Source of the DNA: Usnea hakonensis
Lineage: Eukaryota; Ascomycota; Lecanoromycetes; Lecanorales; Parmeliaceae
Direction of reading: 5' to 3'
Length of the DNA stretch: 64,000 nucleotides
Assembly: GCA_013423325.1 (NCBI GenBank)
Contig: BLJB01000180.1
Coordinates: forward strand, 62,001 to 126,000
The notes beneath the pieces were generated by a model, which made no database searches, was not told the origin of the DNA, and worked only from the letters and a program-made list of their open reading frames with translations. Both the position numbers and the translations under genes were made by a program. Shown here piece by piece: positions 22,912 to 33,046 of this stretch; within the stretch, counting starts at the first letter, position 1, and each line of letters opens with the position of its first letter.

Positions 22912-23988
22912 CTATCCTGCTTGGTCACTATGTGCCCCCACGGAACACCTCAGGCGGTATTCATCAACCAGTGGATGATACAGTCTGAAGCCGAACCAAG
23001 CTGTAATCGTACCCACAGCAGACCCAGTCATTACGTCAAAGCCGTGGTTCCTGAAGTCGAAATACCTGGTCCCAGCAATGAAAATGGCAAGACCGAGTGG
23101 AATGTAGGGTAAGGGAAGCAAAATTACTGGTGCAGCTGTTGTTTGATTAATAGACGACTGGTGGGCTGCGGATTGAGCGCAATCTTGAATGAGCGGCTCG
23201 CCTTCTGCCTCTTCGTTCTGCAGCGACTTGAATTCCGAGCGATAATCTGCTGGGGAAAGAGACGTGACCCCGAATTTGGTGCTCAAATACAGGGTAAGAT
23301 ACCACAGTCCCGCGAACGCGGCTGCAGTAGATCAAGTTACTAGCTTGCCGGTTGCAGCTGCCAAAGAGTCTTACTTGTTGCATAGCCGCTAGGAAAGCTT
23401 CTGAACCCATCATTCAACCATAACTTGTCTGCTTCTTGACAGATGCCTCCATCTACCAAGACCCACAGCTCTGAAACTGCCTGACCATAGCCGCCAACTT
23501 TGTGAGCAGCCACGTTTCCCACATCTGGTTTGCAGCGTGCGAGGAAGTCAGGGCGTGGCTTTCCGGAGAGATTTTTGACGCCCGTAAAGATAATCGTAGC
23601 TGTAGCAAGGCTTACGCCTAGTCCGAGCAGACTGGTGTTCAATTTCCGGAGTTTGTGTCGCTGGCGCTCATGAGTACTGTTGGAGCTTGAGATCGCGGGT
23701 TCTGGACCGAAGAGAGAGACAACAACGATTATGAAAATTGGTAAGATGATTGAAAGGAGTATGTGCAACTCAAGGATTATTTTGGGATTTTCTTGGTAAG
23801 GGTATGAAATACTCAAGTCGAGCAAGCTGAAGTGGTGGTAGTCTGGATTGACGGTCGACAAGAGGAGCGCTGTAACGATCGCGATACTGTAGCATTCTGA
23901 GCACCATTCAGTATAAGCTATAGTACTCGCCTTACACTATAAGAAGCCATTCGCAGATGGTCAAGACTATAAGGCCACTGATAGCCAT
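22912..23988 (-). CDS. PAP2 lipid-phosphatase homologue lacking both catalytic histidines (324 aa)
   Basis: Exons 23988-23936, 23886-23375 and 23321-22912 keep frame (324 aa). Multiple hydrophobic helices (SGLIVLTICEWLL, LLSIILPIFIIVVVSLF) surround the PAP2 motifs of the Dpp1/Lpp1 class. Motif 1 is normal: KNLSGKPRP (Lys122-Pro130). Motif 2 reads FRSFPSGYAT: the usual PSGH histidine is Tyr186 (codon TAT). Motif 3 reads TRYFDFRNHGFD: the nucleophile position (R-x5-H-x3-D) is Asn280. Family chemistry needs both histidines to hydrolyse phosphatidate-type substrates, so this copy should be inactive unless the neighbouring His281 substitutes. The frame is intact with no stop, so it is a pseudoenzyme candidate rather than a decayed pseudogene. 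Confidence 0.85.
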
Positions 23989-24046
23989 TGATGACTATTG
24001 TTCGTTCGAGGGTTGTCCAGCACTGTCATTGTCAAGATGGAATCGA

Positions 24047-24058
24047 TTAGGGTTAGGG
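24047..24058 (+). repeat. Telomere-like doublet TTAGGGTTAGGG
   Basis: Two perfect copies of the fungal telomere unit about 60 bp upstream of the PAP2-like start. On the gene's strand it reads as a CCCTAA doublet, like telobox elements bound by Myb-type factors in fungi. A regulatory role is inference; two copies can occur by chance. Confidence 0.5.
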
Positions 24059-24253
24059 CTCTCGATCATGAACGCAATTGAGTAAAGTAAAGTACCTTAC
24101 GATAAGGTACCTTAAGGCAAGGTAATCAAGTGCAGGAACAATGACTATGCAAGTCCTTGTTGTTGTAAGCTGGTTGAATAACAGGTGTTCCTAGCTACTG
24201 CAAAATTTGGCGGGGGAAGCTAGTTGCAGACACAACCATAAGTTTGAATTCTT

Positions 24254-24842
24254 TCAACTCTCATCCTGTATCATCGACCGGTCTATAAGAGTCTTCCAAC
24301 ATGAGCTACACCCTTCTGACACAAAGCTTGATTTGATACCTTGTGATGTCTTGAGAACCCTCGAGATACGGGCTAGTCCTCCGCGACTCAACTTGTTTCT
24401 TGCGCTCATATTCTCGAGGTTCTGTCTGTGACGGCGACGTGCCAAATGACTCGATTGCAGCAATAGCAAGGAGAGTAATATGTCAACTCCCTCCAGCACT
24501 GGCGCTATCCGGGACGGCCGGGTTCATCCTACTTGGGAATAGTAGTTGAGAAGCTGAATCATGCTTGTAGAGATCGTAGCCAGCATTGATTGATACTATT
24601 GGCTCATCGACAGGCACTTCCATAGAGTCTGACTGAAATGTAGTACTGTCCAAGGTGATATTTGACAGATCAACTACGGAGTAGAAATATATCAACTGGC
24701 AATCGTGATTGTCGCTTGCAAGGCTTGTCACGATGTAGAAGGACTGGGGACAATGGGTAACTCGAAGGGGGCTAGGCGCAGAATCTAGGGGATACCGGTC
24801 AGAGAAATTGACCAGAACAACGACAATAATTTCAGGAAACAC
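24254..24842 (-). CDS. Possible membrane-protein fragment
   Basis: Minus-strand open frame 24842-24483 (no ATG) reads like the end of an extracellular region (Ser/Asp/Pro-rich, VTHCPQSFYIVTSLASDNHD). An overlapping frame at 24499-24254 offers a hydrophobic stretch followed by basic residues (DILLSLLLLQSSHLARRRHR), the usual layout of a single-pass anchor. A splice joining them and an upstream exon with a start could make a small membrane protein, but I could not confirm either. Confidence 0.25.
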
Positions 24843-24922
24843 TCATGTACAGTAAAGGGGCAAAAAGAGCAAACCATGGCTTAGGGAAGACAAGGCTTTG
24901 TTTTACAGTCATGGTCCTCGTG

Positions 24923-24946
24923 CATCATCATCATCATCATCATCAT
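24923..24946 (+). repeat. CAT trinucleotide repeat (8 units)
   Basis: Eight perfect CAT units in non-coding sequence; simple microsatellite. Confidence 0.9.
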
Positions 24947-25861
24947 AGCATGGGTAATGGATGATAGGTAAGTGCTCATCACTTTAAGTCTATTGTCCTC
25001 CAACGACATGAAGCCCGAGTTGAGTATCCGAGACGAGAGACGAGATGAGCTTGTTTAAGTGGGCAGTGCATATTCCCAACTTTGTGTCGGACCGTGTTAT
25101 ATTAGGGCACTGAAACAAATCGCATTGCAGTCCTTCAATTTTTCAGCTTGACAATAGACCAATTTTTGCTAATACGGCACAGTTCATGTACATAAAGTAA
25201 GGTAGTTGTTGGAAGGTGAAGAGAAGTTCGCAGGGAAGACTAGCGTATGTCGAAGACGATAGGGCTAGGGCTTTGTGTCAAAGCTAACGAGGAAGGTAAC
25301 GAGGTAAGGTATCTCGGGCACCTTATCCTTGGTGTTTAGAGCATTAAAGAGGAGCAGTCACTTCAGTTGCGGAGGCCTTCGGATTGAGTATTACATGTCG
25401 GATAGTCGCAAGCGGTTGCCAAAGTGTACACAGCCCTACAGCTTCCATCTGGTGGCGGTATGAATTGCCCACTACAACATGTCTCAAGCTCTAACGGAAG
25501 AAAACTCAAATATATTAATCAATCTTCACCTGCTCAAAACCCCTGTTTCGTCTATATTATTATTATTGTGCTTATTTTGTTTCGCATGTACGTATGCTCA
25601 TTTCATTCCGCCGCCGAATCCTGCGTTGCTGCATGGTACTCAGCTCGGCATTCATATGAGACTCTCCTATCAATCTGAAACATTGTGACGCCGATTCTCG
25701 TCTATGCAAGATTGCAATAAGTATCATTTCTGCAGATTTCCTGTATGGTGATTCTGAAAATTTATGATCATTCCATTGCGTTATTTCTTTGATATTCGTC
25801 CTGTTTGGTTTTTTTTTTGCACCCCAATCGCAAAGTATTCAGAGGGCATCTGCGCTGAAAG

Positions 25862-27429
25862 ATGATACTCCCTTCGTCTCTATTGCACACGCGTCTTGCG
25901 CTCCTTACTTTTCTCACAATTCCCCACGTCATACATGCAAGAGTCGCCATTGAACCGCTTTCGTCACAACAATTCACCACTAGCTTCAGACCCAATCTTG
26001 GAACTTCACCGGGAGGCTGCAACAGGGCTGCGCCAAATGGAGCGCCAATGATGTCTCACGTCCTCGACTCTCTAGGTGGAGCGAACGCGATCGCGCAAAC
26101 TGTGGTACAGGATCTTCCGACATATGCCACACAGACTTACGTCAGAGGTCTACTCTTTTTATTCTTTGGCATCACTTTTCTGGCGGATCACGAAATCAAT
26201 CCTGATCTAGGTCAAAACAACCAAAACGCATACAATGATATCCTAAGTGGGGTTCAAATCGATATGTTAGAGCATAGTTAGTTGATTACTAATAGATCTT
26301 CAGAGTATTTTACTGCGGTTCGCCAGGTGTTCGTCAGCCCGAATCCAGCATATCCCAAGCCTCGATACAGGTGTTTGGAAGATTATGCTTCCTACTTTCA
26401 GCATGATGTTGGTAGCGACCATAGAGAAAACATGTCTGCTCCCTTGATCGCAGAGATATTAGACATTCGAAGTGAGCAAACCAATTATCCGCGTACAAAC
26501 TCCCATGGCTAATAGCTACCCTTGAACAGCCTCCAGTAATCAATACTATCCTGGCTTGATGTATGTCTACAACGTCCTCGACGGATCCGCTGCTTGGTAC
26601 CCACCCCAGGAGAATAATCCACCAGGCGGCCGATGTGGACAGCTTAATCTTGGTTCAGATAGATCCGTCCAGATGTTCACAAATGCCGACGTGAGGACGG
26701 AATTCGCAATGGGACCTGCTCTCTATGGCATAACAGCATGCGCCGCTAACTTCAATACGGATCTTCTTTTAGACTTAGGAACCCCAGCAGCCAATGGTGG
26801 AATGGCCGAGATTGAAAAGTTTCAAGATGCTTCGGATCTAAATGATCTACATGAACTCATCCATCTTGTGTCTCTTGGAGGTAGAATGGACCATCCCCAA
26901 GATATGCATGAAACTTGTCCCAGAGATATGCTGATCAGTCATCCACGCAGTCATCGTTGACATCGATGCCCTACAACCACCCGAAAATGACTGGACGAGT
27001 CGAGATTGGTCAAAATGGACCTTTGTGCCTTACCCAAGGTCGTACGGGTTTCTTCGCACTGCCTATCTTGGCCTAGCCTCACCTGGGTATGCTCGTTACA
27101 ACGCCGATAACTTCAGAGTCTTCGCAGGCTGTATGTACTTCACCGAGTTGGAATGTCTCGGCACATTCCAGAGCTATATCCAAACGAAGCGCGATCTGCC
27201 CTTTAATTTGCCTCTATCTCACAGGGCCATTGAGAAGATCAGGACCGGCAAATTCGATCTTACGAAGGATCTGCCCATGGATATTGATCTGGAGGAGAGA
27301 CCAGACGGGCGGCCTCCCACAGAAGATGGGGATCTAGATATTGAATTTTCTGAACATCCGCTTGGATATACTGAAAGCCATAACGGCCGATTCAAAGACA
27401 TCAATGCTCCAACAGAGATGTATGGTTAG
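25862..27429 (+). CDS. Secreted zincin-like putative metallopeptidase (460 aa)
   Basis: Exons 25862-26246, 26304-26471, 26530-26880 and 26951-27429 keep frame (460 aa). It begins with a signal peptide (MILPSSLLHTRLALLTFLTI). Near residue 288 is LHELIHLVSLG, an HExxH zinc-binding helix. Beyond it, YARYNADNFRVFAGCMYF resembles the NADxYxxFA segment after the active site in fungal M35-like proteins (deuterolysin, peptidyl-Lys endopeptidase). An Asp-rich VIVDIDAL lies shortly after HExxH and could supply the third ligand, but the usual aspzincin GTxxxD is not clear. An acidic Asp/Glu tail follows. Likely a secreted zinc peptidase or a relative; substrate unknown. Exon 3-4 junction places HExxH at an exon end. 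Confidence 0.68.
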
Positions 27430-28374
27430 GTAGTCGTCTTCTTGTAATATCCTGATAAATAGTCCATCTTGGCTGAACACAGCATATCCAAACTCGAGGG
27501 GACGGCAGAAGTCCATGCATGCTCCGGAGCTTAAAACACAGAGAGCCCCAGCAAAGCCGCACTAGGCATCTTGTTCGAGTGAATCTTATCTTAAAGAACG
27601 CGCCTTCAATTCGCTCCCTCAGGACTTGCTGAAAATTCCCCGTCAGCACAAGTTTGAATGTACTCGGGGACCCAAATGCGACTGAGCCGCAGGTAATTAA
27701 TGGCCGTCACTCTAGCTTTTAGACAGATCCTCACCCCCACCAGTGCCTCATAGTACTTTGAATAGTTTCTCCTTGGAGACAAGCGAGGTGATGAAAACAA
27801 TTTCATCTAAATCCAAAACATCCGATTTCCTGGTCTGCGGAGTATCAAGGATGTCTGGTCTCTATTCTATTGGCCGTAGCAACTAAGCCAAAGATATGCA
27901 GGCCGAATCGCTGCTCGTTGACATCAATATGTCTATTCAGTATCTTGAGCCGAGTTGTACTTTAGCCAGAACCCTGGGTGTTATATTGCCCGACGTCTCT
28001 CCAAGCGACATAAGAGACAGATTCCTTTTCATTCGTTGCGGTTGTTATAGGAAATGTAACAATCACTGTCACCGAAAACCTAAACCAAATAGATCAGAGA
28101 GCTTTCAACTGCTTTCTTCAGAAGTGCCGGTATATACTGTGAGTTTCGTGCCACGATGGGGTCAACCTCAGCTAGCTCGACAGTAGAATTTTGAAAGTTC
28201 ATACAAGTCGAAGCTCATGCTGTTATTGTTGTAATAGTATACATTGTGTGATATTGAGTGGTATCTAAGCGCATCCGCTAGATTTCAAATGCAAAGCATG
28301 CATACTACCGCTAAAGCACAAATGCCTCCATGCACGAGCACGGCCAAGTGCTACAAACCCTCATACGTCTCTCC
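27430..28374. other. Convergent intergenic region, 0.9 kb
   Basis: Between the zincin gene (plus) and Trl1 (minus). Short ORFs only, no supported gene. Confidence 0.5.
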
Positions 28375-30936
28375 TCACCTTCCCTGCATCACTGCTCTCA
28401 CACTCCCATGCACTTCCACATGCCCTGCGACCTCGAAGTCAGCAATTCCTGTCTGGCTTCCGCTCTCCATCCATCGCTGCAGTAGATCGTTACTCTCTTT
28501 CGGTTTGATGTCCTGATGTGCTGTCCCAATCGTAATATGTGCTATCGAGTTCGCCGTCTCCCAGCCCTCGTCCAGTAGCCTGACGACGATGCACATGACC
28601 CTATCATCCCAGACAACACGCTCGAGGCGTACACGACACTTCCCCAGCACTGGATCAGAATTTTGGGCAGATGGATCGTGGGAGACTTCGAATAATGCTT
28701 GAGCGTGTATATCGGAGAGATGAGCCCATAGCTCTGGATGCGTTTTAGCGGAAGCGCGATGTATAAGTGTCACGTGGAAGGCTGGCTGAAGACGGCGAGT
28801 TTGCTGAAGCTGACGGTACATTCTCGCCGTCTCGGGAGATTCTCGGCTGAAGAGTTTATCAATGGTGGATATTACATCGTCAGTAGGCAACTTGATGCAG
28901 AAGTATTCCAGCTTAGGCTTGGGTTGAGAGGGTTGCATTCCATCTCCATTGGCGTTGCTGCGTCGGTCTTTTTTGTCACTCTTGAAGCTCAGGTCATGCT
29001 TGATATCGGGTTTGTAGTCGCTCAGAGCGGCCTCTATTGCTTTGTCAAGATCCTCATTGCTAGGCATCTCCGGAACAAGTTTGGGGTACAACTTATGTAG
29101 AGAAGATACGACAGTCTCAAGATTTTCGCGAGACGAGGCCGTAACGTCCAAGTCGATAATTTCATCGAAACCATCGTCAGGAGCTGAATAAGGGTCGACC
29201 GGCTCGAATCGACGAAGGAAGCCTTCCATAATACCAAGGATGTCTGATCGAGATTTGGTACCAGCTTGGATAGTCTGATGATTGTCACCACGAGCAAATA
29301 TTCTTTCTTGAGTGACATGTCGTATTTTAGGAATCATCCGAGGCTTCGGGTCATGAACGTAATGTAAAGCAACAAATCGAGCTCCAGGGACAATTCGGAG
29401 CACGTCATCCATGACCTGCTTTCTTTCCCTTTTCTGGTGATTGTTCCTGTCCGCAATCATAGCAGGATGCTCGGCTAGTGTGTTGGTTATGAGCAGGCAG
29501 AATTGCTTTGGCCTATTTTGTTTCCCCGTGATATTATCATTCTGGACATGGCCCCATCCGAAGAGCTTTGTTAGCGCAACTGCGACAGTCGTCTTCCCAC
29601 ATCCAATGCTAGCAACAGGGACGAGGATCAAATCTCTCGTGACGACTTCTGATGAGTTAAGTACGTCGGTTCCTTGTTCCTCTTTTCGAGTTATGTCTGA
29701 ACCCTTAAGACCCATTTCCTTGAGAAAGCCGTTTCGCATCGCAATTATTCCATGGTTTTGATTGTAAGCCTTGCCGACGGATGATTCTTTTGCAAGCTGG
29801 CGGCGGGCATATTCAAGATACTGCTCAGTGATATCCTTGTGCTTCTTGAATCTAGGAGGTTTGCCACTAATTACAGCCTTCGTTGCTTCGCGCCATTGCC
29901 GGTACATCAAGTATGGCTCTTCGAACTTGTACTTGAAAAACCAGTCCTGGTAATTAACTCCTCCCTCGGTGTCTCTCTTTTTACATCGTATCACAAAGCC
30001 TTCTGTGTCTCGGCCATCGTAAGAGCCACTCTCGGCACAATCCGAAAGAAACGTCTTCATCGAGTCGACGTCGTCTTTGATGAGGTATTGAGCCTTCTTG
30101 AATCCCCACTGGTCAGCAAATTGGTGTACCAACTCGCTAGGGTACGTTGCAAAAGCTGGAAGGTTCAAATTGATGCCATGTAGATAAAGACCTGCGTCTT
30201 TCGGCTCGTACGCTAGGACATGCTCTTCGAAAGAGTCATCGCAAAGTTCAGCAACTGCAGTGATATTTCGTCTTCTTAATTCTCTCGATAGATCTGCCCT
30301 TGTCTTCCCAACCGCTTCCAGATGCTTGTCTACCCAACGATCTCCAGCGACTGCATGGCTCAGATCAACGTTGTCTCGACTTCCTGTTGAGTGTTTGCTG
30401 CAAACCAACAGGTGGTCACCTTCAAGTCCAGATATGAAGATGATGCATCCATTTTCCTTGACACTGAGTTCGTAAGGTGCTTGGGTCATTGACACGACAC
30501 TTTCCCAATTTGTGTCGTGGACTTCACCAACATTAAAGAACTTGTCATATCCTCTAGCTGCAATTTCTGGAGTACCGTCTTTCCGACGGTAGGTAAATAG
30601 GCCCCGAGCATAAGTTGGGAGGTCAGGACGCTTGTAGTCCCAATCTCTGAACTGCCATGAGTCCACAGTGATACCATCGGTACCAGAAACCCCGTATGTG
30701 TGTTTCTTGCATGCGAGGGCATTTTTTCCGCTTCCAACCTTCTTCGTGCTCCTTTCAAGTCCTTTGATCAGGCTCGCAACCTCGTGGGGATCCTGGGCAG
30801 CATATGGATAATTGCTTCGATGAGCCATACCTCTAGTGTGTAACTTGGCTGTAGAGCTAGTGATAGTGGTATCTAGCAAGACCCAACCTCGTTTTGACAA
30901 GATGGTAGGGCATAGAAGGAGATTGCTCTTGAGCAT
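28375..30936 (-). CDS. trl1: tRNA ligase Trl1 (853 aa, single exon)
   Basis: One open frame of 853 codons with the three modules of fungal tRNA ligase. The N-terminal ligase domain has the adenylation site ELSVKENGCIIF (Lys160, KxxG) and later DTEGFVIRCKK. The central kinase has the P-loop VASIGCGKTT. The C-terminal cyclic phosphodiesterase has two HxT motifs, HVTLIH and HITIGT. The enzyme heals and seals the two halves of tRNA exons after intron removal, and joins HAC1-type mRNA in the unfolded-protein response. The first 36 residues precede a second Met (position 30828, MAHRSNYPYAAQ) that is the more usual start; the extension is rich in Leu, Ser/Thr and basic residues. A 239-bp divergent promoter is shared with the ankyrin gene. 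Confidence 0.95.
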   Translation of the reverse strand: MLKSNLLLCPTILSKRGWVLLDTTITSSTAKLHTRGMAHRSNYPYAAQDPHEVASLIKGLERSTKKVGSGKNALACKKHTYGVSGTDGITVDSWQFRDWDYKRPDLPTYARGLFTYRRKDGTPEIAARGYDKFFNVGEVHDTNWESVVSMTQAPYELSVKENGCIIFISGLEGDHLLVCSKHSTGSRDNVDLSHAVAGDRWVDKHLEAVGKTRADLSRELRRRNITAVAELCDDSFEEHVLAYEPKDAGLYLHGINLNLPAFATYPSELVHQFADQWGFKKAQYLIKDDVDSMKTFLSDCAESGSYDGRDTEGFVIRCKKRDTEGGVNYQDWFFKYKFEEPYLMYRQWREATKAVISGKPPRFKKHKDITEQYLEYARRQLAKESSVGKAYNQNHGIIAMRNGFLKEMGLKGSDITRKEEQGTDVLNSSEVVTRDLILVPVASIGCGKTTVAVALTKLFGWGHVQNDNITGKQNRPKQFCLLITNTLAEHPAMIADRNNHQKRERKQVMDDVLRIVPGARFVALHYVHDPKPRMIPKIRHVTQERIFARGDNHQTIQAGTKSRSDILGIMEGFLRRFEPVDPYSAPDDGFDEIIDLDVTASSRENLETVVSSLHKLYPKLVPEMPSNEDLDKAIEAALSDYKPDIKHDLSFKSDKKDRRSNANGDGMQPSQPKPKLEYFCIKLPTDDVISTIDKLFSRESPETARMYRQLQQTRRLQPAFHVTLIHRASAKTHPELWAHLSDIHAQALFEVSHDPSAQNSDPVLGKCRVRLERVVWDDRVMCIVVRLLDEGWETANSIAHITIGTAHQDIKPKESNDLLQRWMESGSQTGIADFEVAGHVEVHGSVRAVMQGR

Positions 30937-31175
30937 TTTATTTCATTTTGTTTGTTGAAGTTGGTGAGTCATTCAAGAGACTCACCCTATGCGCCTGCCT
31001 GATTTGTATCTTACTTTTGAGTCACTTCCGAGAGTCACTTACGAGTCAACAACACTCGCTTTGATAAGGCTGAATTTAGCCGCGTTGAATTCATCGTGAT
31101 CCCGCAATGGACTGGCGGCAGCTTTGCCGAGCTTTGTGAGCTTGTGGCTTGAAACCCATAAATACACTCATCGAC

Positions 31176-31829
31176 ATGGCGCCCAACACCTTCGCCCTCG
31201 CCGCCGACAACAGTCCCCAGCTTCTACCCATCCTACGCTCCAATCCTTCCCTCGCATCAGCGCAAGACGAGCATGGCTACTCTCTCGTCCACGCAGCAGC
31301 AAGCTACGACCACCTGGACCTACTACGAACCCTAATACACGAGTTCCATGTAGATTCAAACATCAGGGACGAAGATGGCGAGACGCCATTATTTGTGGTC
31401 GAGAGCATAGAATCTACGCAGTGTCTTCTCGAGGAATTGGAAGCGGATCCAACAGTCAAAAATGATGAGGGTATGACTGCGGAGGAGAAAATACGGGCTG
31501 AAGGAGATTATCCGACGATAGCGGACTTTCTCAAGGAGTCTAGAGCAAAAGGAGATCCTATCGTTGGCAGCAGTCAAACTTATGAGACCGGAACCCACCC
31601 ACTCCCTCTTCCGCCGAACGTGAAAGTTCATCTCGGGACTATGGTAGACCCGCAAGCTATAGAAGGCACAGAAGCGGACCCAGATTTCCGGCGGAGGATA
31701 GAAGAACTCGCAGCTAGAGATGACTTCCAAGGAGAAGAAGGGCAGAAGCAGTTGAGAGATTTAATCACCGATGCCATTAGGGGAGCTGGCAGAGAGGACG
31801 AAAGACAGGTCAGGCCAAGGCTTGGGTAA
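31176..31829 (+). CDS. Ankyrin-repeat protein, YCR051W-like (217 aa)
   Basis: Single exon of 217 aa starting at MAPNTFALAADN. About three ankyrin repeats fill the first half: HGYSLVHAAASYDHLDLLRTL, a second with DEDGETPLFVVES, and a degenerate third with KNDEGMTAEEKI. The second half is acidic and ends with an Arg-rich tail. Size and order match the small conserved fungal ankyrin protein whose yeast member is YCR051W; its role is not well defined, and protein-protein binding is expected. It lies head-to-head with Trl1 and 94 bp from the end of the convergent carrier gene. Confidence 0.85.
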   Translation: MAPNTFALAADNSPQLLPILRSNPSLASAQDEHGYSLVHAAASYDHLDLLRTLIHEFHVDSNIRDEDGETPLFVVESIESTQCLLEELEADPTVKNDEGMTAEEKIRAEGDYPTIADFLKESRAKGDPIVGSSQTYETGTHPLPLPPNVKVHLGTMVDPQAIEGTEADPDFRRRIEELAARDDFQGEEGQKQLRDLITDAIRGAGREDERQVRPRLG

Positions 31830-31923
31830 GAGTACAGGGATATGTTTATATCTATATGAATTCAAGTCTGGACCCCGAAAAAGCCACCCACATGCAAGCA
31901 GTATCATGACAGCCCCAAAGGTA

Positions 31924-33046
31924 TCATACATCGCTTCTCATCTTCTTAAAAAAATCCATTACCCCGGTGAAGACCACCAATAAGATGCCTCCACCGGGAC
32001 CTAACCGCAGGACCTTTGGCAGGAAACCCTTGTATAATGCAGCAAATCCTTCTTCTTTCATGACCGTGCCAAGCGCTGGCCAGGCCCAATTATACTTGGG
32101 CACAGAGCTTTTAATCTTTGGAGAATTCTGGATCCTGGATTTGACGACATCCATTGGGGTGTTAAGAATGGTACCGACCGTCCCTCCAGCGGCGCCAGCA
32201 ATCAAATCGTTCCGTATCTGCTGGCCTTTGCCTTGGGCCTTGGGCAACAACTCCTTGATCTGGAAGATGACGCCAAAGTATCCAGAATTCCACAGAATGT
32301 GTCGCCAAAGTGTACTTTCAAGCCCGTTGTACATAGCTAAAGGTCCCTCTTCCTTTACAATTTTAGCGACACAGTCAATCATGCCACTATATTTCCCTGC
32401 CGAAGCCCGATCTTGCAGTCGTATCTTGACGAGTTCGAAGGGGACGACGACGAAAGCCTCTGTAGCACCAGCTGAGGCACCGGTGAGGATGGAGAGTTGC
32501 TGATTCATTTTGGACATGCCAAATATGCCTCGATAGTATTTACCCCAGGCGTCATTCGCCGCGAATTTGGTGGCTCTTGATGTAGCGTCAGCTGACGCAA
32601 AGAATACGTGATTGAGGGAAGCTTCTACCTCTTTGGAGCTTCCATCAGTATGGGGGCTGAAATCCCCCGATACAGCCGCGAGAAGCCCTCATTCTTGACA
32701 ATCTTTTGGAAGCAATCGATCATTCCGTTGTAATTTTCGACTCCAATACCTTTTCCTTGTTGTAACTGTCTGTGCTCGTAAATCAACACAGCTCATCGGT
32801 GACTGAGAAACCCAAAAGTACTGACACTCGAGTCTTGACAACATCTAGCGGATACCTAAGGTTTCGTCAATTTGCTGGATTTCGTAGGGGTAGTTGGTGT
32901 AGTCGAGTAGTACATCACTAGAATCTATCGTTCCGATCTTGTCAGCTCCGTGGCCATTGAGATTCAAGACCACATACCTCCGATACACCAGCTACTGCAC
33001 CTGCAGCGAACTGGTAGATGAACGGCAGTGGCTTGTCTTGAGACAT
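31924..33046 (-). CDS. odc1: Mitochondrial 2-oxodicarboxylate carrier (300 aa, five exons)
   Basis: Exons 33046-32978, 32924-32914, 32855-32826, 32769-32629 and 32575-31924 sum to 300 aa. Carrier motifs: MYPLDVVKTRV (repeat 1), VPFELVKIRLQ (repeat 2), TPMDVVKSRIQ (repeat 3). The segment EAPKRATKFAANDAWGKYYR after repeat 1 is diagnostic of the 2-oxodicarboxylate carriers (Odc1/2, SLC25A21), which exchange 2-oxoadipate and 2-oxoglutarate across the inner membrane for lysine metabolism. The second exon is only 11 nt (ATTCTAGTGAT), coding I-L-V and part of Met in SEILVMYPLD. The open frame upstream of 33046 has no ATG. Start chosen at MSQDKPLPFIYQ, the usual carrier N-terminus. Confidence 0.93.

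Larger units (their letters stand above)
23989..25861. other. Gene-poor region, 1.9 kb, with short motifs
   Basis: Holds a telomere-like TTAGGGTTAGGG (24047-24058), a palindromic TAAGGTACCTTA (24103-24114), a CAT trinucleotide run, and a possible minus-strand gene fragment near 24254-24842. No complete gene found. Confidence 0.45.

Noticed and set aside
24923..24946. CAT run as a CRISPR or other array
   Set aside because: Uniform trinucleotide microsatellite without spacers.
1..28374. A secondary-metabolite gene cluster
   Set aside because: No polyketide synthase, peptide synthetase, terpene cyclase, P450 or cluster regulator is present among the genes.
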